NCBI RefSeq assembly: GCF_024124765.2
Contig: NZ_JAMXSR020000002.1
Coordinates: 1,139,001 to 1,203,000, forward strand
Length of the DNA stretch: 64,000 nt
Source: Sphingomonas sp. H160509
Lineage (GTDB): Bacteria; Pseudomonadota; Alphaproteobacteria; Sphingomonadales; Sphingomonadaceae
Direction of reading: 5' to 3'
The notes beneath the pieces are model-generated. The model was not told where the DNA came from. It saw only the letters and a list, made by a program, of their open reading frames with translations, and did not search any database. Shown here piece after piece: positions 40,001 to 49,019 of this stretch; position 1 is the stretch's first letter; the number at the start of each line of letters is the position of its first letter. The position numbers and the translations under genes are program-made.

Positions 40001-40641
40001 TGCAGCGCGAACGATGCCTGGCCGATCTGCTGCGCAAACGCGGTGGCTACGCTTTGCCCGGATCCGACCTGGACCGAGAAGTCCTGCAGCTGCTGCCCGA
40101 GCATGATCGTCGACTGGCGCTGCTGCTCGGCCGAGACCTTGTTGTCGTTCGCCGCGCGGGTACCGAGCATCGTTGCCGATGCCGTCTTGTTGAGCTGGAC
40201 CTGGACGGCCTCGAGCGCAAGGATCCGTTGGCGAATGGCGCCGGCGTCGGCCTCTTCACCCCGGGCGGCAACCATCGCGGCATCTGCTTCGAGGCGCATC
40301 GACTCGGTGACGGTGCGCGAGCTGGACGAGGCAGCAAGCATCGCCGCGCTCAACTCGCGCGCGACGGCCGCCTTCTGATCGGCCGCGGCTGCGGACTGGC
40401 GCAGCGACGAGATCTCGCCGGACAGATCGAGCGAGCCCGACGTCGTGCGCGGCAGCTTCAGCGACTGCTCGGCAAGCTTCTGCACCTCGGCAAAGCTCTG
40501 GCCGAAGCTGTCGCGGATCCCGGCTGCGGACGAGCGCGCCTTCGTCGCCAGGTCGGCGAACGATCGGCCGCCTTCGCTGCTGAACTGTTCGGCGCGCAGC
40601 TGCAGGCGGGCGACGATATCGAATTGCGATGAACCCGCCAT
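37006..40641 (-). CDS. Tail tape measure protein with embedded M15-like peptidase domain
   Basis: The 1211-residue protein sets tail length. It has a long helical N-terminal part, a hydrophobic glycine-rich segment around residues 215-250 (FALQGMGGKLAGVAAFLTTP), coiled coils, and a second glycine-rich hydrophobic block around residues 770-850 (VGGALGKVAGDALGKTVAST). Between about residues 470 and 575 sits a domain with VSNSDHYRSAAVDFVPKGG and KGHSDHFHVAWEKG; the His/Asp and final His spacing fits the zinc site of M15 D,D-peptidases. Such a domain would cut peptidoglycan during DNA entry. It is followed by the distal tail gene and preceded by a DUF6441 gene. Confidence 0.85.
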   Translation of the reverse strand: MAGSSQFDIVARLQLRAEQFSSEGGRSFADLATKARSSAAGIRDSFGQSFAEVQKLAEQSLKLPRTTSGSLDLSGEISSLRQSAAAADQKAAVARELSAAMLAASSSSRTVTESMRLEADAAMVAARGEEADAGAIRQRILALEAVQVQLNKTASATMLGTRAANDNKVSAEQQRQSTIMLGQQLQDFSVQVGSGQSVATAFAQQIGQASFALQGMGGKLAGVAAFLTTPWGIAATIGLTVLAPLVGKILDHNNALEDATAKLKKTAIESEATAKAQDIFARSAEGVSQAIRDQTKALDDGDKALRSRAEQANIEAKQNLAREVSIRRVTLAMIEQAQAQADSTISPITGGGGPVNLAQANAASRVLELKAKAKEQQDKIAAAELNVQRTRVDLAAEAAKRSADPMERIKKLYDDQVAAAQRAASAEAARGKQVDASLTRELAAIEKKRQADVKAERDRQSAANRKPTRDPDLATPASISKLLRDAIPGVQITSTTGGKHVSNSDHYRSAAVDFVPKGGMASMTKDDIRAIFEKAGVSIRRNAGGVEQLFGPGDKGHSDHFHVAWEKGKLAVDNYRASVKETAKAEREAAAEQKKLDTTLDQILGKFDPAADAARKYREELEEIDKLAKAGKITPDQQITYVGNAKRDFSAAQTANAANNFRVIMGPEEVDDAINAWQAGIAAAGEQMQVDAEAAGIAFTDQVRDGIAGAADLLGIRINGPARNLLQPGGVEKPAGDAAKSLIDGLRNSPLKISSESLDRLEKGIGSVLSGASYGQIGGSLFASITGGKQNQLGSAVGGALGKVAGDALGKTVASTIGGTLGKTLGGAAGPLGAIAGGILGSVVGGLFKKTKEGSSTLTFGSDGLAAGTAKGNGTAEKAAASASATSVAGSLSRIAEALGGTVTGAGSVSIGYRPGHKAGAYRVDTTGQGKLTGVDAYATEEEAVRAAIADALSDGVIGGISAASKRILAAGGDLEKALSKALMIEAVPKDLKAMLDPVGAAIDELNAKFMKTVDALKEGGATAEQMTQAQQLYDLQLAQVKNSTATASASLKDFLASLKMGSNSPYSLRDQEQAAKSALAPYLAQIAGGKSIDQGKYQAAAQTYLDIERQLYGSTKAYFDALDAVQAATNKAISTIDNATPIGTATESPFAKATAASAATTATNTQTTNELLDQMSQQAAVTNDLLARLTAAAANDSNFIGSGRSFVAAG

Positions 40642-40642
40642 G

Positions 40643-41332
40643 CTATCCCCTCCCTGCTGCTGTGCCGCGGATGGCGGCGAAGAACTCGCGGGCGATCTCG
40701 CCCTCGCTGGCGGTGATCATCGGCCCGATCGCAAAGGCGTTGCGGAACTGCACGACGGGCAGCAGCACGAAGATCGGGATGGTCGCCGAACCGCGGCCGG
40801 CAGCAATCCGCCGGCCGGTATTGGGTTTGGCGATTTGCTTACGTCCGGACAGGACAGCATCTTCGGCGACGAGCAACGCTGCACGACCAGGCCGCGCGAC
40901 GAACGTCAGCTCCTGGTTGTGCATCGCTTCCCATTCGACCGGGGTCGGTCGTGCGTCACGGCCGCGGCCGGTACCGGGCTTGTTGCCAGCTGCCGGCAGC
41001 GGGATGGCAAGATACTGACCTTGCCGTCCCCGGATCGTGCCCGGCGTGGTCCAGAACGCGATGGCGGCACGCGTACGCGCGCCACCCTTGATCCAAATCG
41101 TGCCTGACGGATTGCGCGCTGGCCCGCTCTTCGGGAACGTCGTCGACTGCCACGCACGCCATAGGCGCCCGGGTACCGCTGACTGGGTTGCCGCCTCGAG
41201 CCGTTGCTCGAGGCGACGTGTGGTCGACGCAACGGCAGAGGTACCCGCTGCCAGATGACGGCGAACAAGCCGATCACCGTCGCGAGCAAGCGCCGCGGTA
41301 TCGAGCGACAGATCTGCGCCATCAGTCGCCAC
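40643..41332 (-). CDS. DUF6441 family phage tail protein
   Basis: The 229-residue protein begins with a GTG inside the end of the tail chaperone gene (VATDGADLSLDTAALARDGD) and continues with a helical part and RNPSGTIWIKGGARTRAAIA, then HNQELTFVARPGRAALLVAE. It resembles DUF6441 proteins located between the tail chaperone and the tape measure in alphaproteobacterial phages. Role unknown, perhaps minor tail. An in-frame start at 41362 would overlap the chaperone reading frame. Confidence 0.65.
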   Translation of the reverse strand: MATDGADLSLDTAALARDGDRLVRRHLAAGTSAVASTTRRLEQRLEAATQSAVPGRLWRAWQSTTFPKSGPARNPSGTIWIKGGARTRAAIAFWTTPGTIRGRQGQYLAIPLPAAGNKPGTGRGRDARPTPVEWEAMHNQELTFVARPGRAALLVAEDAVLSGRKQIAKPNTGRRIAAGRGSATIPIFVLLPVVQFRNAFAIGPMITASEGEIAREFFAAIRGTAAGRG

Positions 41333-42184
41333 TCGGCTTCTCCAGATCGTCGATGATCGCAAACGCGTCCATCAGCGCCGCTGGCTGCTCACCGGGACTT
41401 CCCGGGCAAGGCAGCACTTGCGGCATCAGGGGAGAGGCGAAGCGTCGGCAGTGGAACCAGAGGTCGACGACGGCCCAGATCCACGCCGGGAGCGCGAGAC
41501 GCGGGTTTTGCGCCCAGCGCGTGCCGGCGATTTCCCACCCGCCTTCGACCGTGAGGCCGAACCGGAACGCTTCGGGCTGACGTCTGACGGCGACGGCCGC
41601 GGCGAGTTTCCCTCCAGCCCTCGCGGCTGCTGCAGCTCATACGCGCGGTTGCCGGCGACGCTGATCAGAAACGGCTCGAGCTGCGACATGGTCGCGTCAC
41701 TGACCTGCCCGTCGCGGCCGAGCTCGAAGGTGACGCCTTCGATCTCCATGCCGACGCAGTAGCGCTTGAGCGCGACGATCGGCGCGATCGCGCGCCGGCG
41801 CTCGAGCTGCGCGACAAGGTCGCGGTAGTCCGGACAGCATTCACCCAACACCCCGCGGACGCCGGCGAGCAGCGCGCGATCGTCAGCGCTGAGCGTTTCT
41901 GTTTCGCCCTCACCTTCCGCCTCGATCAGACCAAGCAGTCGATCGAGATCCGGATCGTCCGCCAGCAGCGCGACGACGCCGGCGCGGATCGCCTGGCGAA
42001 GTTCGAAACCCCAGACCTGCCCGGAACGGTGCGGGCCCGACAGTTCTGCTTCCATCTGGCCGCGCTCGATGACGTCACCGGCGCGGAGGAAGAGGACTGG
42101 CGCACCTGGCTTCGAGTTGCCGGCGTCGTCACACATCCAGGGCGGCGTATAGCGCGTCGTCGCGCCCTTGCTGGTCAGGATCAT
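41322..42184 (-). CDS. Tail assembly chaperone, G/GT-type, read through a -1 frameshift
   Basis: The zero frame starts at 42184 (MILTSKGATTRYTPPWMCDD) and could run to 41426. At 41612-41606 it contains the heptamer GGGAAAC in the correct phase (G GGA AAC). A -1 slip there moves ribosomes into a frame that continues LAAAVAVRRQPEAFRFGLTV, then EGGWEIAGTRWAQNPRLALP, and ends IIDDLEKPSGD at 41322. That frame has no start of its own. Genes between tail tube and tape measure in siphoviruses typically express two chaperone forms this way. The late part of the zero frame is low-complexity Ser/Arg/Pro, unlike a real domain. The tail-tube and tape-measure neighbours fit. Confidence 0.7.
41606..41612 (-). 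other. Slippery heptamer GGGAAAC (-1 frameshift site)
   Basis: On the minus strand the sequence reads GAG GGA AAC TCG; the heptamer has the X XXY YYZ form in the chaperone zero frame. Lambda G/T uses the related GGGAAAG. Confidence 0.7.
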
Positions 42185-42194
42185 CTAGCGGCCC

Positions 42195-43431
42195 TCAGTA
42201 GAAGACGAGGTAGCCGTCGGAATCGCGGACGTAGCCGTCCTTACCGATCGAGCGGACCTGCAGAGTGACGTCATCCGAGCGCAGCTTTCCGCGCATGGCG
42301 TTGTCGAGCATGACGGGCTGCGTTGACGGCATCACAAGTGCCCAACGGTTGCCCGTCTGGCTGCCGTGACGCAGTACGCCGGGCATCTGCACACCGTTGC
42401 CAATATCAGCGATCGTGTCGCGGTTGGCGACCAGCGTTGCCAATGGATCGATCTTCAGCATCTTCTTGCGGTCGACGATCTGCCCCGAACCGAAGCCATA
42501 CGGCGTGTTCGGATCGTCAATATTCTCGATCTGGCTGCCCGGATCCACCGACCAGGTCGAGATCGTGGTGGCCTTACGGTTCAGGCTTGCCGACGGGGAC
42601 ACGCCTGCGCCCTGGACCAGCACTGGTGCCGAATGGCCGGCGATCACGAGGTTGGCAGGGATCGGTGCGTCAACGCGGCCGGCGTAGATGCCGGTCATGT
42701 TGAACGTCCCGTAACCAGGCCGAGCGCTCTTGCCGTCCGGCGTGAACGTGCCGCGGCAGCCGACGAACCTCATCAGGCGACCGTCTTCGAAGATGTAGCA
42801 CGTGCCCGACGGCTGGTCGGTCAGGCGCGAGGCCGTGTCGCTTGGCGACGTCTGAGCATAGCCCACCAATTCGCCGGCATCGAGACCTGCGTCGTCGCGT
42901 CGAGCGGTGGCGTGAACGTGTCGGCAAGCGTGGCGACGCGGCCGGCGGTGTATTCGACGACGGCCGGCTGCGCGCCGGCACCGGCACCGCCGGTCAGCAG
43001 CAGGATCATACCGAGTACGGCGCGCGAGACGGCGGGAAAACCCGCCGGCAGCGTCAGGCTGGTGGCGGTACCGGCAGTAGCGGCCGCGGCAGCGATCGCC
43101 GCGGTGAACTGGCCGCGCCAGCCGCATGCCTGCAGGGGGCTGATGCAGCGGGGGGCTTTACGGTTGGCGAGTAGACCGCACCCGGGCCGGCGCCCTTGAT
43201 ACGCGACTTGAAGCTGATCGGGGTCACCTGGCCGATGATCAGCGGTGCGCCGGCGACGAGCGAACCGGTCGCCTCGTTCGCGTCTTCCATCGTCCAGGGC
43301 GTGCCATAGGTGACGCTGTCGGCTTCAACCGGCAGCGCGTCGACCGTGGCATCGGGGTTGGCGTCGACGCCTTCGACGCCTTCGAGCTTGAACAGCACGG
43401 CGACGTTCGCCGGGCGAATGGTCTGGTCCAT
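42195..43431 (-). pseudogene. Phage tail tube protein, two frameshifts
   Basis: The first ~95 residues (MDQTIRPANVAVLFKLEGVE, then VTYGTPWTMEDANEATGSLV) are in one frame. A missing base at five G's (plus strand 43135-43139) leads to LQACGWRGQFTAAIAAAATA in the next, and a further break near 42850-42867 leads to YAQTSPSDTASRLTDQPSGT and the remaining ~215 residues. The LxACG(W/F) motif and position before the chaperone and tape measure are typical of major tail proteins of this phage group. Repaired length is about 412 residues. Confidence 0.7.
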
Positions 43432-43443
43432 GTGGGGCCTCCT

Positions 43444-43866
43444 TCAGGCGGGTAGAGCGGGGTCGGCCCGCGAAGTGGAAAACTGGATCTCGAAATCCTG
43501 GGCGAACCCGAGGCGGCGCACGCTCGCGAGCGTGGCGGTGAACAGGCGGAGGTCGCCGTCCTCGATCAGCTCGACAGTATTGCCGAGGGTCTCATCGACC
43601 ATCAGCGCGGCTACGACAGAGGCCAGCAGCGCGTTGCGCGCGGCCGTCGGTGCCTTGCCGCCGGCGCCGTCGACGAAACCGTCGATCGTCACCGTCATCG
43701 AGCGGCGAGTCAGGCTGACTTCATGCTCGAGCACGGAATGCCCGGCGTCGGTGATGCCAAGGGCGGGAAACTCGCTAGGGTCGCCGGCGGGCTCGACTTC
43801 GACCTCGACAGCCAGGTCGACGATCGCCGCCTCGATCGCGGCAAGGATCTGGTCGCGCACGGTCAT
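43444..43866 (-). CDS. Tail terminator/completion-like protein
   Basis: The 140-residue protein begins MTVRDQILAAIEAAIVDLAV and continues with GITDAGHSVLEHEVSLTRRS and a C-terminal GFAQDFEIQFSTSRADPALP. Size, alpha/beta pattern and location between the head-tail joining gene and the tail tube gene fit a tail terminator. Its ATG overlaps the preceding stop by 4 bp; the frame is open 11 codons further upstream. Confidence 0.6.
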   Translation of the reverse strand: MTVRDQILAAIEAAIVDLAVEVEVEPAGDPSEFPALGITDAGHSVLEHEVSLTRRSMTVTIDGFVDGAGGKAPTAARNALLASVVAALMVDETLGNTVELIEDGDLRLFTATLASVRRLGFAQDFEIQFSTSRADPALPA

Positions 43867-44189
43867 ACTGCCGCTCCCGCGTCGACGACGACCAACCACC
43901 AGGCGCCGATATCGTCACGCTGGGTCACGTCGGAGATCTCCCAGCGCCGGCCCTTGTGCATGAAGCTGTCCCGCGTCTTTGACGGACGCTTCGGCAGGTC
44001 GCTCTGCTGGATCTCGTAGGTCAGTTTGCGCAGCGTGCTGCCGGCGCCGGGGAAACCGGCTGCGGCGTCGTCGGTCCAGATCGCGCGGATCGGCTCGAGG
44101 ACGACACCGTCTTGCGTGTAGATGATCCGTTCAAGGTCGGCGAACGCCTTGAAGAACACGGGCGCTGCCGCCTTGAACGGATCGACCAT
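43863..44189 (-). CDS. Head-tail joining protein, FII-like
   Basis: The 108-residue protein starts MVDPFKAAAPVFFKAFADLE and contains RRWEISDVTQRDDIGAWWLV. Such short proteins with an N-terminal helix and a small barrel next to the capsid genes are head-tail connectors of the lambda FII type. It overlaps the preceding stop by one base (TGATG). Confidence 0.65.
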   Translation of the reverse strand: MVDPFKAAAPVFFKAFADLERIIYTQDGVVLEPIRAIWTDDAAAGFPGAGSTLRKLTYEIQQSDLPKRPSKTRDSFMHKGRRWEISDVTQRDDIGAWWLVVVDAGAAV

Positions 44190-44506
44190 CAGCCGCGGGG
44201 TGCGCGAATGGCGGCCAGGATGTCGGCCTTGGTCGTCGCGGTACCGAGATCGATGTTCTCGTCGGTAGCGTACTTCTTCAGCTCTTTGACGGTGAACGCG
44301 CCGAAGCCGTCGCTGTCATCGTCACCGTCGGTATCGTCTGCATCTTCGACTTCCGAAATCTCGCCGCGCAGGCCCTTCTCGATGTCGACGGCACGCTCTT
44401 CGGTGATCTCGTGCTTGTCGGTGCCGATGCCGACGGTTGCGCCGGCGTCGACGAATGCGTTGCCGTTCAGATAGGCTGCACTGAGCAGCAGAATGACTTT
44501 CTTCAT
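44189..44506 (-). CDS. Capsid-region protein with C-terminal HeH/LEM-like motif
   Basis: The 105-residue protein MKKVILLLSAAYLNGNAFVD has an acidic middle (EDADDTDGDDDSDGF) and ends FTVKELKKYATDENIDLGTA with TTKADILAAIRAPRG, a helix-extended-loop-helix pattern similar to HeH/SAP-like motifs seen in phage head genes. Function unknown. It lies between the DUF2190 and head-tail joining genes. Confidence 0.6.
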   Translation of the reverse strand: MKKVILLLSAAYLNGNAFVDAGATVGIGTDKHEITEERAVDIEKGLRGEISEVEDADDTDGDDDSDGFGAFTVKELKKYATDENIDLGTATTKADILAAIRAPRG

Positions 44507-44559
44507 GTAGTGCGTTCCTTACAAGCCGGCCGGGCGAAGCCGCGTCGGCGCAGGGTGCG

Positions 44560-44886
44560 TCAGAACGACGCGTTGAGGCGGACGTGGACGGTCGTGATGG
44601 CCGCCAGCGCTGCGAGGGTGGCGGCACCAATCAGGGTGTTGCCGTTGGCCGTGGCCGTCACGACCTTGTTCGTGTTGTCCCAGTAGACGCGCGAACCTTC
44701 GGCGATCGCGTTGGTATCCTTGGGCATCTCGAACTTGCCGGTGAGGCAGAACGGTCCGCGCGCGCCCTGGGCGATGTTGGTCTTGGCGACGCCGAAGATG
44801 GCGCCGACCAGGGCACCGCCACCGGATGCGACGGCAACCGGCGCAGTGAGCATCTGGTCATTCGAATGACCGAGGAAATTCTTCAT
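44560..44886 (-). CDS. DUF2190 family capsid cement protein
   Basis: The 108-residue protein MKNFLGHSNDQMLTAPVAVA continues SGGGALVGAIFGVAKTNIAQ and KFEMPKDTNAIAEGSRVYWD, the DUF2190 pattern of small capsid decoration proteins. Such genes usually follow the major capsid gene, as here. The ATG at 44886 matches the family start. Confidence 0.8.
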   Translation of the reverse strand: MKNFLGHSNDQMLTAPVAVASGGGALVGAIFGVAKTNIAQGARGPFCLTGKFEMPKDTNAIAEGSRVYWDNTNKVVTATANGNTLIGAATLAALAAITTVHVRLNASF

Positions 44887-44972
44887 GAAAGGTCTCCGCA
44901 AAACGGGCTCCGGGCGACCTCACGGCCGCCCGATACGCGCTTCGATGATGGTTGTCGGGTTGGCGGACGCGC

Positions 44973-46968
44973 TTACGCGCCCGGGTTCTTGTCCATGCCG
45001 CGCCAGTCGATGGCCTTGGCGCCGAACACGAGGCGACCCTTGATCTCGACACCGTCGGTGACGAAGCCCTGGCGCTGCTCGGTCTGCAGACCTTCATGGC
45101 CGGCAAGGTGCGCTGCCTCGATCGTGTCGATCGACTGCGCATTCGGATCGGCCGACAGGAACCAGCTGTTGTCGACGATGCGGCCTTCGATGATCGGCGT
45201 CAGCGTCCGGTTATATTCCGGGTTGATGTCGCCGTTCTTCGTCGCGACGTAATTCGACGAAGTGAACTGGTTTGCCTTCTGCTCCTTCAGCGGCCCTGCG
45301 ATCAGGAAGCTTGGCGCGTTATTGAGGAAGCGGCCGTTCGCAGTCTTCTGCGTACGCATGCGGGTGCGGCCGGCCTGAAGCGAGTCGATTGTCATGTCGG
45401 CAGCAGCACCGAGGTTGCCGTGATCTGCATGGAACAGCGTCTTGCCGTCATTCATGAGCGGGTTGCTGAGCATGATCGCCCAAACGACGTCGCTCTCGAC
45501 CTGGGCGGCTTCCTGGCCCATCGCCATGGGGATACGATCGAACGCGTTCAGATCGTCGTTGATGATCGTCTCCCATGTGATGGAGATGATCTGGCCCCAC
45601 TTGCCGACGACGTACTGCTCGGACGAGATCACCGACCGTTGCGTACTGGTACTCGGCTCCCTCGGCGACAGCCTGCATCTTGGAGATGTCGGACAGTGCG
45701 ACGCGGCTGACCGGGCGGAAGTCGGGGACGGTCGCGGGGCGGACGAACGGCTTGAACGTCTGCGGCGCCAGCTCATAGGCCTTGCGCAGGGTGCGACCGA
45801 CGGTGTTGCCCATCAGCGCCGGGAAGTCGGCGGTGGTGTGCTGGCTGGCGTTCTGCGGTTGCTGGTAGCGGAACACCGCCTGTGCGACCTGGACGTCGCC
45901 CATGTTTCGCGTGCTGACGCCGGTCGACTCGAGGAAGTCGCGCGCGAGCACAACCAGGCGGCGACCGGCGAACGCATCCGCGCCTTCAATCAGCTGGTTG
46001 CGCGGGTTGGCGCGGTGCGCGATCGCCGAACTCATGGCGTCGGCGCGTGCCTGGAACTGCGCGAGCGGGATCGTCGCCGGCGAGTAGTTCGTGATCGTCG
46101 GCGCAGCGGTCGCAATGTGATCGATAATGCGCTGGCGCGCGGTGTCGACGGTCACGCCTTCGTCGACGAGGGTGTCGCCGAACGAACGCTCGAGGCGAGC
46201 GCGGCTCACTTCGTTGCGGATGGTCGAGGCGCGCGCGCGCTCGGCAGCGATGCCGGCATTCACTTGGTCGGCGATGTTCACCGGTGCAGGCGGTGCGGGC
46301 GGCGTCGGATTGAGGACGGGAGCTGGCGCGGGGTTCAGCGCCGGCGCGATCGGATCGGGCATGGGATTCTCCGGGTTGATGGCGGCTGGCGCCGGGGGTC
46401 TCACCTGGTTGGTGATGAGCGGATGCGCGGGGACCTTGCGGAACCCGAACTTCGAGGGATCGAGCATGTTCGTCGCGGTCGATGCGCCGGCGATGCTGTC
46501 GATGAACTTGAGATCGAGCGCCTCGGCCGCGGTCAGCCACGTCTCGGCGTCGAGGAGCGGATTAAGCTCGTCGGCCGACATGCCGGTCCGCTGGGCGTAG
46601 ATGTTGACCAGCTGCGCCTGCAGCATGTCGAGGCGATCGGCGGTCGACCGCAGCTCGGTCGCGACGCCGTACGTGCCGTCGGACGGCTTGTGGATCATCA
46701 TCACCGCGTTCTCGGCCATGATGATCTCGTCGCCGGCCATTGCGATGATGCTCGCGATCGAGCCGGCGACGCCGTCGATGTGGACAGTAACGCGGCGGGC
46801 CGACTGCTTCAGCGCGTTGTAGATCGCAAAGCCATCGAAAACGAGGCCGCCAAGGCTGTTGATCCGGACGCTGATATCATCGGGCGCGTGGCTGATGCGC
46901 TCAACAAGCCACGACGCTTCAAGGCCGTCGCAGCTATCGCCGACGACGCCATAAACCAGAATTTCCAT
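44973..46968 (-). pseudogene. ClpP-like prohead protease / major capsid fusion, one frameshift
   Basis: The N-terminal ~200 residues form a ClpP/S49-type protease: RINSLGGLVFDGFAIYNALK, VHIDGVAGSIASIIAMAGDE with the serine, and NAVMMIHKPSDG with the histidine. A Pro/Ala-rich linker joins it to the capsid domain (TADFPALMGNTVGRTLRKAY). After EYQYATVG the frame breaks near 45619-45631; the next frame continues SSEQYVVGKWGQIISITWET, then INDDLNAFDRIPMAMGQEAA. Repaired, the protein has about 665 residues. Fused protease-capsid proteins are known in this phage group. It lies downstream of the portal gene. Confidence 0.85.
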
Positions 46969-46971
46969 GAT

Positions 46972-48487
46972 TTAGCCCTTCTTGGGAGGTGGCGCTGGCG
47001 ACGTCGCGGGGGGCTGTCGCGCCGTTCTGGGTCGCATTGCCGACCTGCGTGACGTGGCGCGGATCGCAGTCGAAGATGAGGCCCGCGTCGTCGACCTTCT
47101 TGGCCCACCGCGCCCAAGCGGCGATCACGGTGTCGGGGTTTTCGCCGCGCTCGCGGATCGCCGTCTCCGGATCCATGAGGCCCGAGCGTACCATGTCCCG
47201 GATTGCTGGGCCTTCGGTCGCGAGATCGAGCATCTCGCGGCGCGGCGGGGTCCAGACGAACTTACAACCGGTGACGTCCTTGCCGGTCAGCGCTGCGGCG
47301 CGCAGAAACCAGAGACCGGCCGGCTCGCAGAACTGCGGAATAAGCATATTCCACGTCCAGCTATCGAGCTGGCGGTTGTAGGCGATGCGACCGATGCGGC
47401 CGCTGGAGAAGTTGACCGCCTCGAGATCGCCGAAGATGTCATACGGGAGGTTCATGCCGGTCGCGAAGGTACGGATCGAGATCTTGGCGAAGTCGACATA
47501 GCCATCGACGCCGGGCGGGTCTGCGAACTTGACGTCGGCACCGAACGGCAACGTCTCGATCATGCCCGGTTCGATGAAGTCGGCATAATCGACGTCGGGA
47601 TCGACGTCGCCGTCTTCGCCTTCCATGCCGGTCCGGAATATCGCGTAACTGGCGGCGATCTTTTGGCGCAGCAGCTGCGCATCCTGGTAATCGGCGAACT
47701 CACGCATCGCCAAAATGACTGGTGCGAACCAGCTGGCACCATGCATCTGGCCGGGCCGATCCTGACGGAACACGTGCAGCACGTCGATGGCTGGTACCGG
47801 CGTCGGCTGCAGCGACCGGGCGTTCATTGCCCCGGGATGCTCTGGATACAGCCAGTAGCTCTGCCGGTTGCCGAGCATGTCGAGCTGGATGCCCGAAATG
47901 TACGCGCCACCCGTGAAAATGCCGTTGCGGTTGGCGTCGAGATGATCCGGCTCGAGCAGCTGCAGCTGGAAAGGTACGACGTATCCATCACGAGCGAACC
48001 GCGGGCGGTTCCGAGCCAGGACGGATCCGCTTTCGACAACGGTCCGGGCAGCGAGCAGCTGTAGGCCGTAAAGGTTGCTGCGGCCGTCGGCATCGCAGGC
48101 GGTGGTCTCGAAGTGCGCTTTCGCCAGAGCGGTCATCTCCGCGTCGGGCTCGCCGTTGCGCTGGACCTCGAAAGTGATGCCGGTACCGACCAGGTCGCTG
48201 GAGATCGCTGAGACAGCGCGCTCGGCGTACGGGTTGTTGCGCACCATATCGCGCGCGGTCTGCGCAAGGATATGCGCGGCGCCGGCGAGTTCCGAGTTTG
48301 CGTCCCGGCCGGTGCGGCGCCAGCCCTGCGATCGGCGCGAGTGCGTCGCGCCGTCATACTGCGCACGGATGCCGCGAAGGGACGCGCGCTGCGTCTCGAC
48401 CTGTTCGAAGCGGAGGCGAGCCTGGGCACGTGCGGTGGCGTAGCTAGGCGCAACGGACGCCAGTGCGCGGGAGAGGAAGCTCGACAT
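46972..48487 (-). CDS. Phage portal protein, lambda family
   Basis: The ~505-residue protein has the lambda-type portal layout: RRTGRDANSELAGAAHILAQ, ARDMVRNNPYAERAVSAISS, EPDHLDANRNG, FRQDRPGQMHGASWFAPVI and NFSSGRIGRIAYNRQLDSWT. It forms the dodecameric ring through which DNA passes. The written frame runs 12 codons into the next gene, but adding one base at six G's (47008-47013) gives the natural end PATSPAPPPKKG with TAA at 46972-46974, just before the protease ATG. The start overlaps the gpW-like stop by one base. Confidence 0.9.
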
Positions 48488-48693
48488 CAGCAGCCGTTCC
48501 GATAGCCGGGATAGCTCCGGCGGTTGCGACGGCCGGGCACAACGGCAAGCGCGCCGAGGATCCGTTTCTCCGCCTTCAGCAGATCGTCGAGCGACTGATA
48601 TGTGACCTCGCGGCCGTCGGCGTAGCGGACGCGCAGGACGCCGCTGCCGATCGCCGTCTGGATCGCCTCGAGATCAGTCTGTCCGAAGGCCAT
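48487..48693 (-). CDS. gpW-like head completion protein
   Basis: The 68-residue protein MAFGQTDLEAIQTAIGSGVL continues RVRYADGREVTYQSLDDLLK and AEKRILGALAVV, matching the helix-hairpin-helix pattern of lambda gpW, which seals the packaged head. It overlaps the portal start by one base (TGATG). Confidence 0.8.
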   Translation of the reverse strand: MAFGQTDLEAIQTAIGSGVLRVRYADGREVTYQSLDDLLKAEKRILGALAVVPGRRNRRSYPGYRNGC

Positions 48694-49019
48694 CAGGCGC
48701 GCTCGGTCGCCGCAATGGTCTTGTTGAGCTGATACTGGCGCTCACGGAGAAGGTAGCCTTCTAGAAGCCAGATCTTGTCGCGCGCATTGTCGAATGCGAT
48801 GCGCTCGCCGATCGCCTGAACATAGTTTGCGGGCGAGGCACATGCGCTCTCGCCGGTCACGGTGAAGCCATTGCGCAAAGTCAAAACGCAGATGAGCAAC
48901 GTCGCTGTCAGGCGGCGAAACATGCGATCGACGATGACGCTATCGATGTGGTCGTCGGTGACGCGGGGGGCTGGCGTAGCGGCGATCGCGGCGTCGAGCT
49001 GGTTGTCGTTGAGCATCAA
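48693..49019 (-). CDS. N4 Gp49/Sf6 gene 66-like protein
   Basis: The 108-residue protein has TDDHIDSVIVDRMFRRL, LLICVLTLRNGFTVTGESAC and KIWLLEGYLLRERQYQ; the LRNGFTVTGESAC..PANY.Q.IGE..A..NA..KIW.LEGYLLRE pattern is the signature of the Gp49-like family. Function is unknown, though it is widespread in tailed phages. Its start overlaps the stop of the terminase gene by 4 bp. Confidence 0.82.
   Translation of the reverse strand: MMLNDNQLDAAIAATPAPRVTDDHIDSVIVDRMFRRLTATLLICVLTLRNGFTVTGESACASPANYVQAIGERIAFDNARDKIWLLEGYLLRERQYQLNKTIAATERA

Noticed and set aside
43100..43145. Programmed frameshift in the tail tube gene
   Set aside because: The break is at a run of five identical bases without an X XXY YYZ heptamer in phase, and a second break follows; sequencing indels explain it better.
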